A stretch of DNA of 6,889 nt from Roseiflexaceae bacterium (GTDB taxonomy: Bacteria > Chloroflexota > Chloroflexia > Chloroflexales > Roseiflexaceae): contig JACMIM010000355.1 of NCBI GenBank assembly GCA_014381165.1, positions 1-6,889 on the forward strand, read 5' to 3'. Below are positions 1 through 5,206 of this stretch, piece by piece (positions within the stretch are counted from its first letter, which is position 1; the number at the start of each line of letters is the position of its first letter). A model generated the notes under the pieces. The model worked only from the letters and a program-made list of their open reading frames with translations, ran no database searches and was not told where the DNA came from. The position numbers and the translations under genes were made by a program.

Positions 1-31
1 AAAAAGACGCTTTAAGCGAAAGTCCTGTACA

Positions 32-70
32 TTGTTTCCGTTTTGGCGCATTGCGCCAAAACGGAAACAA
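32..70. repeat. Perfect 39-bp palindrome (19-bp arms, 1-base centre)
   Basis: Positions 32-50 and 52-70 are exact reverse complements around the single base T51; the core reads TGGCGCA-T-TGCGCCA. On the plus strand the right arm is followed by A residues rather than T, and the minus-strand side has no T-run after the stem either. It therefore does not look like a standard intrinsic terminator. A large operator, a recombination site or a cruciform-forming site are possible. No neighbouring gene in the window is close enough to assign a role, because the next supported gene starts at 393. The inverted repeat is certain; its function is unknown. Confidence 0.85.
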
Positions 71-392
71 AAAAGATCGCTATTCTATGCTACCGCAGGC
101 TGAAGTCGCCAACTGCGTAAGTCCTAACATAAAAAGATGCCCTGCCACAAGCGTGAGCGGGCGTGTTTCGAAGCCTGCTATGGCAGGTGGGTGCCCGCCC
201 GCGAGGTCTGCGGACCACCGCATTGCTCGCATTGGAGCAGGGCTCCCTTCGAAACACTAGTTGGTTCGAAACAACATCCCGCCCACATCTTGTGTAGGGT
301 GCATGGATCATAGCATGCAGCCCCGGTTTGTGCAAACAGCTTGTGGCGCTCAAACTTGCTGTCATGTGAGTGAAACTATCAACGGAGGCGTG
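71..392. other. Gene-free stretch with several possible hairpins
   Basis: I see no credible gene here; the open frames lack a ribosome binding site and recognisable protein features. An 11-bp inverted repeat (163-173 GTGTTTCGAAG and 247-257 CTTCGAAACAC) encloses 73 bases that hold further short stems: 174-178 with 183-187, 205-208 with 213-216, and 234-238 with 242-246. A competing pairing is 157-163 with 196-202. A third TTCGAAAC copy lies at 265-272. The arrangement could be a decayed small mobile element, a recombination site or a structured RNA. The pairings are visible, but no RNA family was recognised. No clear -35/-10 pair for the downstream hydrolase gene was found. Confidence 0.5.
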
Positions 393-1457
393 ATGCAATC
401 CTATCCCACTCTCGACCGTACTGATCTCACCAAGGCCTTCGATCTCACCGCACACCATGTTCAAACTGGTCGCGTAGCCACTGCTGTCCTTGCCGTTGCC
501 AGCGCAACCGATGTGCTGCAATCGGCAGCATACGCGGCACCTGACGGAATGACGATCGACGGTGACAGCATCTTTCTGCTCGCGTCGTTGAGTAAACCGA
601 TACTTGGGCTTGCGGTCATGCAGCTCGTCGAAGCGGGTGTTCTCGATCTAAGTCAACCAGTCAGGCACTACTTGCCTGAGTTCGATACACCCGATAAAGC
701 CGCAATCACGGCGTGGCACCTGCTTACCCACACATCTGGCATCGAGGAAGTCAATTGGGCGACGGCACTCCAGCAGCGACCGCAGCAGATTGTAAGCTTT
801 TCAGCTGCATGCCAGGCGGTCAGTCGGTTTCCGCCCGGCAGTCGGGTCCTCTACTCGACACTCACCTTTTATGTGCTTGCTGAGTTACTCGCGCGCCTGA
901 GCGGTGAGCCGTACCCGCACTACCTTGCGCGCCATATCTTCGCTCCGCTTGGGATGCAGGATACCTCGTTCGATCCACGCGCCGAAGCCAGGCGCACGGT
1001 ACCACTGATTGGCATAAACGCAGGCCAACCGTTGAGCATAGCCGAAGCAACTGACTTCTTTCTTTCATTTGCCATGCCAGGAGCGGGACTTTGGAGCAGC
1101 GCACATGACCTGATCGCTCTTGGTCAAGCACTGCTTCAAACCTATCAGCGGCAGCGGCGTGATATCCTCTCGCCAGCATTTCTTGAGTTGATGACCCGCG
1201 ACCACACGCGTGACATCCCGCACGCAACACAGGAACGCGGCGCACACTATGGATTGACGTGGCGCAAAGGACAGTGGGCGGGCTATCAGACTGTTCCAGC
1301 TTCGCCTACGGTCTTTGAACACGATGGAGCAAGCGGCTGTTTGTTGTGGATCGATCCAAGTCACGATCTTGTAGTGGTCTATCTCACAAATGATTTCAAT
1401 GCCGATAGCACGGTTCGCAATGGTGCGTTGCAATGCGTTTATCGCGCACTCCGATGA
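393..1457 (+). CDS. Serine hydrolase of the beta-lactamase (class C / PBP-like) family
   Basis: The 354-residue protein belongs to the beta-lactamase-related serine hydrolases (PF00144 type), which include class C beta-lactamases, D-aminopeptidases and esterases acting through an acyl-serine intermediate. The SxxK motif is S65-L-S-K68, with Ser65 the expected nucleophile. The fold-typical HLLTHTSGI follows at 109-117, Y154-S-T156 stands where the family usually has Y-x-N, and H310-D-G312 fits the third motif. The N-terminus (MQSYPTLDRT) has no signal peptide, so a cytoplasmic enzyme is more likely than a periplasmic drug-hydrolysing one. ATG 393 is chosen because GGAGG lies at 384-388; a longer frame opening at TTG 261 has no support. 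The 271-base gap to the next gene, which has its own promoter, argues against an operon with it. The substrate cannot be read from the sequence; esterase is as likely as peptidase. Confidence 0.9.
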   Translation: MQSYPTLDRTDLTKAFDLTAHHVQTGRVATAVLAVASATDVLQSAAYAAPDGMTIDGDSIFLLASLSKPILGLAVMQLVEAGVLDLSQPVRHYLPEFDTPDKAAITAWHLLTHTSGIEEVNWATALQQRPQQIVSFSAACQAVSRFPPGSRVLYSTLTFYVLAELLARLSGEPYPHYLARHIFAPLGMQDTSFDPRAEARRTVPLIGINAGQPLSIAEATDFFLSFAMPGAGLWSSAHDLIALGQALLQTYQRQRRDILSPAFLELMTRDHTRDIPHATQERGAHYGLTWRKGQWAGYQTVPASPTVFEHDGASGCLLWIDPSHDLVVVYLTNDFNADSTVRNGALQCVYRALR

Positions 1458-1572
1458 GCGTAGCGCCAAACTAAGAAAAGTGTCATTTGTGCGCGGCGTG
1501 GGAACGGCAACGGCACTATCCATGAAGTTATTGCGCCTTTGAAATTGTCTTTTGTCTTCGCGCTCACTCAAC

Positions 1573-1599
1573 GGTCACATTGCTTTCGCGTATTCCGTC
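1573..1599 (+). promoter_or_regulatory. ECF-sigma-type promoter of the CMD-family gene
   Basis: The -35 element GGTCACA (1573-1579), 16 bases and the -10 element CGTC (1596-1599, within CCGTCA 1595-1600) match, as I recall it, the ECF41 consensus of TGTCACA and CGTC in 6 of 7 and 4 of 4 positions. The same elements with identical spacing precede the sigma gene nearby on the other strand. Transcription would start near 1606, giving a leader of about 120 bases before ATG 1729. CGTCA at 1596-1600 forms a short inverted repeat with TGACG at 1607-1611, which may matter for regulation. Confidence 0.8.
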
Positions 1600-1716
1600 A
1601 TACAAGTGACGAACAAACCTAAAGCACTGCGACCAAAAGGTGGCGGTTATGGAACCACAGGGAATGTCGTCAACATCGAAATTGGGGTAACTGCTATCCC
1701 GGTTCACGCCACATTT

Positions 1717-1721
1717 GGAGG
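1717..1721 (+). promoter_or_regulatory. Ribosome binding site fixing the CMD gene start
   Basis: GGAGG lies 7 bases before ATG 1729. This places the true start well inside a longer open frame that begins at 1552. It also leaves the ECF-type promoter at 1573-1599 outside the coding sequence. Confidence 0.85.
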
Positions 1722-1728
1722 AGAGATC

Positions 1729-2184
1729 ATGCACGCACGAATGACCAACCCAGCACTGAGCCTGCCCGGTGCGATGGACGCTTTGCAAGCCCTTTCGAAA
1801 GCTACGCAGCAGGCTGGTGTGCCGCCAATGACGCTTGAACTTATGAACCTACGCGCAAGCCAGATAAATGGCTGTGGCGTATGCGCGGTTCAGCATCCGC
1901 GTATCGCTCGAAAGCTTGGCGAAACCGATGAGCGGCTGTTTGCTGTGGCTGCCTGGCGCGAGGCACCCTATTATACCGATGCCGAACGCGCTGCGCTTGC
2001 CCTTACCGAAGCCGTGACCCGGTTGAGTGACCGGGCCGATCCTGTCCCTGACGAGATTTGGCAAGAAGCTACTCGTCATTATAACGAGCAAGCTCTTGCA
2101 GCATTGGTTGTGTCTATTGCGAGTATCAATGTGTGGAACCGCCTTAACGTCGCCACACGCCAGGTTGCTGGGCAGGAATGGTAA
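1729..2184 (+). CDS. Carboxymuconolactone decarboxylase / AhpD-like protein
   Basis: The 151-residue, all-helical protein belongs to the carboxymuconolactone decarboxylase (CMD, PF02627) superfamily in its AhpD-like branch. The signature INGCGVCAVQH spans 46-56, giving C49-x-x-C52-x-x-x-H56 with E37 upstream. This is the arrangement used by AhpD for thiol-based peroxide or disulfide chemistry. AWREAPYYTDAERAALALTE further on is typical of the roughly 150-residue members. The likely role is peroxidase-like detoxification of an organic or hydroperoxide substrate, but the substrate is unknown. It is cytoplasmic, with no signal peptide or membrane segment. Its context is that of an ECF sigma regulon: CMD genes are among the known partners (CMD, oxidoreductase, epimerase) of SnoaL-extended ECF factors, and such a factor is encoded convergently downstream. 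It is probably transcribed from the promoter at 1573-1599. Confidence 0.9.
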   Translation: MHARMTNPALSLPGAMDALQALSKATQQAGVPPMTLELMNLRASQINGCGVCAVQHPRIARKLGETDERLFAVAAWREAPYYTDAERAALALTEAVTRLSDRADPVPDEIWQEATRHYNEQALAALVVSIASINVWNRLNVATRQVAGQEW

Positions 2185-2188
2185 ATCA

Positions 2189-2241
2189 CTATGGGCAAGG
2201 TTCGTCACGATACGCATCTCAGTGATGAACCTTGCCTATGG
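2189..2241 (+). terminator. Strong hairpin between convergent genes (candidate terminator)
   Basis: Positions 2189-2208 pair with 2222-2241 around a 13-base loop. Three of the 20 pairs are G-U wobbles in the plus-strand transcript and would be mismatches in the minus-strand transcript. The stem therefore forms best in the CMD mRNA, starting 5 bases after its stop. It has no T-tract, so it may act as a 3' stability or Rho-type element rather than a classic intrinsic terminator. It also lies just beyond the sigma gene's stop codon and could serve both convergent transcripts. Confidence 0.55.
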
Positions 2242-2267
2242 GAGCGTGAACTGACGGTAGATGGAAG

Positions 2268-3155
2268 CTATGGGGACACGGGATCGTCAAGAACCACCAC
2301 GTTGAAGTGGCGAAGGCGTGCTGGCTCGGCTACCACGTCGATTGCAACAATCGTTCCGTTCGTAATCGTCAGATTGAGAACAAGCAGAACATGCCCATTC
2401 GGAGCCACCATCGCTCCAATGGCTCCATTGATGAGCGCAGGGCGTGCGGCCTGAGCGCTCCCCGAGAACTGCTTTGCCACCGCCGTTGCGCCACGCAGGC
2501 GACCCGGCCCACCCAAGGCTACGGCTGCTTGATCGGCGCGGAACACCACGTCGGGATCGAGGACTTCGAGCAGCGCCGCAAAATTGCCTTCGCGTGCGGC
2601 TTGAAGAAACGCCTCGACAACGGTTCGCTGCTGGCCCAGATCAGCTTTGGCAACGGCGCTTGCTCCGCGCACCCGCTGGCGTGCGCGGCTTGCGAGTTTG
2701 CGTGCTGCTTCTGGCGAGCGTTCAACAATCGGCGCGATTTCGTCAAAGGGTACGGCAAACACATCGTGCAGCACAAAGGCAAGTCGTTCGGCGGGAGCGA
2801 GCGTGTCGAGGACGACGAGCAGCGCGAGGCCGACAGAATCAGCCAGCAGCGCTTCGTGTTCGGGGTCGGTTTCGGTGGCATCGCTCATGATCGCGCCGCT
2901 GAACTGCGCGTCCAGCGAATCTTCGCGCCGTGATGTGCGGGCGCGCAACATGTCAAGGCACACCCGCGCAACAACCGTTGTGAGCCATCCACCCATGTTT
3001 TCAACCGCGCTGGTATCCGCACGGTTGAGCCGGAGCCACGCCTCCTGAACAGCATCGTCTGCTTCTGAACGCGAACCAAGCATCCGAAACGCAACCGCCT
3101 GCAAGCGGGTGCGGCTGTTCTCAAATAGGTCTCCGATCCGTTGGTGTTCGTCCAT
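2268..3155 (-). CDS. ECF RNA polymerase sigma factor with SnoaL-like C-terminal domain
   Basis: This 295-residue sigma-70 family ECF factor redirects RNA polymerase to its own promoter class. Sigma region 2 spans about 8-76, with DAVQEAWLRL at 34-43 (core binding) and WLTTVVARVCLDMLRAR at 57-73 (-10 recognition). Region 4 spans about 110-163, with DEIAPIVERSPEAARKLASR at 138-157 as the helix-turn-helix. Residues 173-291 form a SnoaL/NTF2-like extension (FLQAAREGNFAALLEVLDPD at 183-202), as in SigJ- and ECF41-like factors. In ECF41 proteins that domain controls sigma activity in place of an anti-sigma factor, and none is encoded here. The ECF41 hallmark motifs I recall (WLPEP, DGGGR, NPDKL) are not present as such; LGGPGR (214-219) and EPARLRHF (277-284) occupy comparable places. 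A related ECF-SnoaL group is therefore more likely than ECF41 proper. ATG 3155 gives the family-typical MDEHQR start; GTG 3164 is an alternative, and neither has a good ribosome binding site. Confidence 0.92.
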   Translation of the reverse strand: MDEHQRIGDLFENSRTRLQAVAFRMLGSRSEADDAVQEAWLRLNRADTSAVENMGGWLTTVVARVCLDMLRARTSRREDSLDAQFSGAIMSDATETDPEHEALLADSVGLALLVVLDTLAPAERLAFVLHDVFAVPFDEIAPIVERSPEAARKLASRARQRVRGASAVAKADLGQQRTVVEAFLQAAREGNFAALLEVLDPDVVFRADQAAVALGGPGRLRGATAVAKQFSGSAQAARPALINGAIGAMVAPNGHVLLVLNLTITNGTIVAIDVVAEPARLRHFNVVVLDDPVSP

Positions 3156-3188
3156 GCATTGCACCAGCTTCCGAATTATTCACACTTT

Positions 3189-3228
3189 GCCTGTTTCTTT
3201 CGCCATAGGATTGACGGAAGAAACAGGC
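3189..3228. repeat. Inverted repeat across the sigma promoter -10 (possible operator)
   Basis: GCCTGTTTCTT (3189-3199) is the exact reverse complement of 3218-3228. Pairing continues through 3201-3202 with 3215-3216 after one mismatch, leaving a 12-base centre. One arm lies in the -35/-10 spacer, the -10 element touches the inner end, and the other arm is just past the expected start site. The complete stem would therefore not be in the mRNA, which favours a protein-binding site over a terminator. Confidence 0.6.
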
Positions 3229-3239
3229 GACATGTGACC
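3213..3239 (-). promoter_or_regulatory. ECF-sigma-type promoter of the sigma gene (autoregulatory)
   Basis: On the minus strand GGTCACA (3239-3233) is followed after exactly 16 bases by CGTC (3216-3213). The matching blocks extend to GGTCACAT and CCGTCA, identical to the promoter at 1573-1599. Transcription would start near 3206, giving a leader of about 50 bases before ATG 3155. Positive autoregulation is inferred from the shared promoter. Confidence 0.8.
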
Positions 3240-3294
3240 AAAAGCAGCGCTGACTTCTTGAAAATAGGCGTATGATCGTAGTCTCTGCGGTTAA

Positions 3295-3408
3295 TCAATT
3301 GCCCTGCACCACGGCGATCTCATCCCGCGTTAGTCCATACAGTTGGTACACAATCTGGTCGATCAGTGCGGCGAAAGCCTCAAGAACCGTATGTGAGTCT
3401 TCGCTCAC
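3295..3408 (-). pseudogene. Short acidic reading frame resembling the C-terminal tip of a type II restriction-modification methyltransferase
   Basis: Read from GTG 3408 this frame gives 37 residues ending in IDQIVYQLYGLTRDEI (16-31) and VVQGN. The pattern ID-x-(L/I)VY-x-LYGLT-x-(E/D)EI followed by VxG is one I know from the extreme C-terminus of Eco57I/TaqI-type modification enzymes and related type IIG proteins. No upstream methyltransferase or recognition domain is present in this frame; the preceding sequence is occupied by a small membrane-protein gene in another frame. The simplest reading is a remnant of a lost restriction-modification gene. Alternatively, its GTG overlaps the TGA of the upstream gene as GTGA, a layout common in translational coupling, so a real micro-gene is possible. 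Confidence 0.45.
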
Positions 3409-3578
3409 CACCAAAACAGCAGCCGCTGCCAACCTGGCTTGGCCCGCCGCTTGGCGCGGCGGCGCGATTTCGTGGGCTGGTAGCGCACCGTCAGCCCGCG
3501 CCGCACTGGGTAGATGCCGATACCAACCAGCGCCGCTGCCACTAGCAGCCCGCCGACAACCTTTACGCGCTGTTGCAT
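3405..3578 (-). CDS. Small single-pass membrane protein with basic tail (hypothetical)
   Basis: I do not recognise a family. The 57-residue product starts MQQRVK, has one hydrophobic segment at about 7-23 (VVGGLLVAAALVGIGIY), then a tail rich in Arg and Lys (TKSRRRAKRRAK at 36-47), and ends GWQRLLFWW. A longer frame reaches upstream to 3809, but it overlaps the glycosyltransferase gene. ATG 3578 is supported by AAGGGAA a few bases before it. Codon choice favours G or C in the third position, as in the right-hand genes. By the positive-inside rule the basic tail should be cytoplasmic. It lies divergent from the glycosyltransferase, with starts about 90 bases apart, and overlaps the next small frame by 4 bases. 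The function is unknown. Confidence 0.5.
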   Translation of the reverse strand: MQQRVKVVGGLLVAAALVGIGIYPVRRGLTVRYQPTKSRRRAKRRAKPGWQRLLFWW

Positions 3579-3610
3579 GAGGTGTTCCCTTCTCGCTCTT
3601 CGCTCGATTA

Positions 3611-3628
3611 GGTACTGGCTGTACCAGT
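3611..3628. repeat. Short inverted repeat just before the glycosyltransferase -35
   Basis: ACTGG (3614-3618) and CCAGT (3624-3628) are inverted around 5 bases. An overlapping alternative pairs GGTAC (3611-3615) with GTACC (3621-3625). The site ends 2 bases before the -35 element and lies between two divergent genes, so it could be a small operator. The arms are short and chance cannot be excluded. Confidence 0.3.
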
Positions 3629-3630
3629 GC

Positions 3631-3659
3631 TTGACCGCGCTGGCCGCACCGCGTACAAT
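3631..3659 (+). promoter_or_regulatory. Housekeeping (sigma-70/SigA-type) promoter of the glycosyltransferase gene
   Basis: TTGACC (3631-3636) and TACAAT (3654-3659) each differ from consensus by one base and are separated by the optimal 17 bases. The expected start site, about 7 bases past the -10, falls at 3665-3667, only 2-4 bases before ATG 3669. The transcript would therefore be leaderless or nearly so. Confidence 0.75.
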
Positions 3660-3668
3660 CGCCAGTCT

Positions 3669-4931
3669 ATGCAGATTGTCCATGTCGTCCAGCTGTATTA
3701 CCCGGTCGCCACCGGCTCGGCGCGCTTGTTTGGCGAGATCGGTGCGCGCTTTGCCGCCGACGGCCACCGCGTGACCGTACTGACCACCGATGCCTATGAT
3801 CTCGAGCACTTCTGGATGGTCGGCAAGCGCCGTGCCACGCCGTCAGAGCAAGAGTACCAGGGCGTGCGAATCCTGCGGCTGCCGATTCGCCGCCTGCCGG
3901 GGCCGCCAATCCTCTACCCGGCGTTGCGCCGCGCCATGGTCGAAACCTCGCGCGTGCCCGGTACTGCGCCGCTGCTGCGTCGGCTCGCCACGCTGACACC
4001 ACGGCTGCCGGATCTGCTGCCCGTCCTACGCAACCTTGGCCAGATCGACCTGATTCATACCACCAATATCACGCTCGATTTCGCCAGCATCCCTGCCCAC
4101 GCCTTCGCAAAGTCGCACGGCATTCCCTTGATCACCACGCCCCTCATGCATCTTGGCGAACCAGGCGACCACTCGCTGGCCCGCTACTACAGCATGCGCC
4201 ACCAACTTGAGCTGCTGCGCCACAGCGACCGTGTGCTTACGATGACCGGCATCGAGCGCGCGTATTTGAGCGCACACGGCGTGCCAGCTGAACGGCTGCG
4301 CCAGATCGGGGTGGGCGTGACGCCATCCGAGCTTGTCGGCGGCGACGCAGCGCGCTTTCGTGCCGAGCACCAGATCGACGGGCCGATCGTGTTGACGATC
4401 GGGGCCATGGCTCGTGACAAAGGCACAATTCACGTTGTCGAGGCTATGCAGCAATTATGGGCGGCCGGCAACGCCGCCACCCTGGTGCTGATCGGCGCGC
4501 CACTTGACCACTTTCGCGCATTCTTCGAGCGCCTGCCCGCCGAGACGCGGGCGCACATTCGCCTGCTAGCCTACGCGCCCGAGCAGACCAAGCTCGATGC
4601 GTTGGCGGCGGCGACCGTGCTGGCGCTGCCATCGCGCACCGATTCGTTTGGAATCGTGTTTCTGGAGGGCTGGGCCTACGGCCTGCCAGTGATTGGCGCA
4701 CGGGCCGGCGGCATCCCCGATGTGATCGACCACGGACGCGATGGCCTGCTGGTGCCGTTTGGCGACGCCAGTGCGCTGGCCGAGGCCCTGCGCACGTTGC
4801 TGACCAACCCCGAGCAAGCCCAACGCATGGGTGCGACCGGCCAGGCCAAGGTCGCGCGCGACTACACCTGGGACAGTGTGTACGCGCGCGTGCGGGCCGC
4901 ATATGCCGAGGTTGTGAAGCAACCCTCGTAG
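3669..4931 (+). CDS. GT4-family (GT-B fold) glycosyltransferase
   Basis: This 420-residue retaining glycosyltransferase transfers sugar from an activated donor, typically to a lipid, polysaccharide or small acceptor at the cytoplasmic membrane. The N-terminal acceptor domain opens MQIVHVVQLYYPVATGSARL, with the expected strand and loop and FGEIGARFAADGHRVTVLTT at 21-40. The donor domain begins around 241 (VLTIGAMARDKG at 241-252, with the Arg/Lys that contact the nucleotide diphosphate). The signature is D325-SFGIVFL-E333, followed by GLPVIGARAGGIPDVI. The first acid of the usual E-x7-E motif is Asp instead of Glu, and E333 is kept. ATG 3669 fits the family N-terminus; upstream extension to 3627 would run through the promoter. 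No Shine-Dalgarno sequence precedes it. The stop codon TAG (4929-4931) lies inside the first base block of a repeat. The sugar and acceptor are unknown. Confidence 0.92.
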   Translation: MQIVHVVQLYYPVATGSARLFGEIGARFAADGHRVTVLTTDAYDLEHFWMVGKRRATPSEQEYQGVRILRLPIRRLPGPPILYPALRRAMVETSRVPGTAPLLRRLATLTPRLPDLLPVLRNLGQIDLIHTTNITLDFASIPAHAFAKSHGIPLITTPLMHLGEPGDHSLARYYSMRHQLELLRHSDRVLTMTGIERAYLSAHGVPAERLRQIGVGVTPSELVGGDAARFRAEHQIDGPIVLTIGAMARDKGTIHVVEAMQQLWAAGNAATLVLIGAPLDHFRAFFERLPAETRAHIRLLAYAPEQTKLDALAAATVLALPSRTDSFGIVFLEGWAYGLPVIGARAGGIPDVIDHGRDGLLVPFGDASALAEALRTLLTNPEQAQRMGATGQAKVARDYTWDSVYARVRAAYAEVVKQPS

Positions 4932-5014
4932 GCCGCGAAGCATGTGCCCGCTAGATCGGCACGGCGCTGGTCGTAGCCACGCCCACGATCAGTCGGTATG
5001 AGGTTCTCGCCAGC
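4928..5014 (+). repeat. Intergenic repeat, copy 1 (87 bp)
   Basis: This copy matches 5037-5123 at 86 of 87 positions (G4992 against A5101), with a spacing of 109 bases. It starts GTAGGCCGCGAAGCATGTGC, and its TAG is the stop codon of the glycosyltransferase gene. Confidence 0.95.
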
Positions 5015-5036
5015 TGCATGCGTAGGTTCAGCACCT

Positions 5037-5123
5037 GTAGGCCGCGAAGCATGTGCCCGCTAGATCGGCACGGCGCTGGTCGTAGCCACGCCCACGATCA
5101 ATCGGTATGAGGTTCTCGCCAGC
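5037..5123 (+). repeat. Intergenic repeat, copy 2 (87 bp)
   Basis: This near-identical second copy of 4928-5014 is separated from it by 22 unrelated bases (5015-5036). The two copies fill most of the 275-base gap before the phosphatase gene, in which I see no credible gene. Confidence 0.95.
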
Positions 5124-5124
5124 A

Positions 5125-5137
5125 GCACATGCTTCGC
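5125..5137 (-). repeat. Inverted copy of the repeat's start (13 bp)
   Basis: GCACATGCTTCGC is the exact reverse complement of 5044-5056 in copy 2 and of 4935-4947 in copy 1. Copy 2 therefore looks like a unit with 13-bp inverted ends (5044-5137), similar to REP/REPIN or MITE elements. Confidence 0.8.
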
Positions 5138-5198
5138 CGGACGGCCAATAGCTGCCGGAGGCGACCGCCGAACGTGGTATCATACCGCCGAAGCGAAA

Positions 5199-5203
5199 GG
5201 AGG
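5199..5203 (+). promoter_or_regulatory. Ribosome binding site selecting a GTG start
   Basis: GGAGG, within AAAGGAGGG, lies 3 bases before GTG 5207. The spacing is tight, but no other start fits the family N-terminus. A TATCAT element at 5178-5183, inside the palindrome GGTATCATACC (5176-5186), could be a -10, though no matching -35 is seen. Confidence 0.65.
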
Positions 5204-5206
5204 GTT

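Noticed and set aside
1..25. Small hairpin CGCTT-T-AAGCG with a T-run on the minus strand, like a terminator
   Set aside because: The loop is a single base, the stem is only 5 bp, and no minus-strand gene lies to its right to be terminated.
121..270. Integron attC site suggested by CTAAC and GTTGG ends around a folded region
   Set aside because: Neither end fits RYYYAAC or GTTRRRY, the ends do not pair well, and no integrase is in the window.
255..275. tRNA T-arm suggested by GGTTCGAAAC
   Set aside because: The stem does not pair over 5 bases around a 7-base loop, and no acceptor, D or anticodon arms can be placed.
360..386. TGTCATG-N16-CGGA before the serine hydrolase, similar to the ECF promoter
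   Set aside because: It matches 5 of 7 and 2 of 4 consensus bases, and its -10 would overlap the GGAGG ribosome site 7 bases from the ATG, which is incompatible with SD-led translation.
2444..2890. Long plus-strand frames across the sigma gene
   Set aside because: They are shadows of the sigma coding sequence; their composition is Arg/Ala-rich without family motifs, and the minus-strand frame shows complete sigma2, sigma4 and SnoaL regions.
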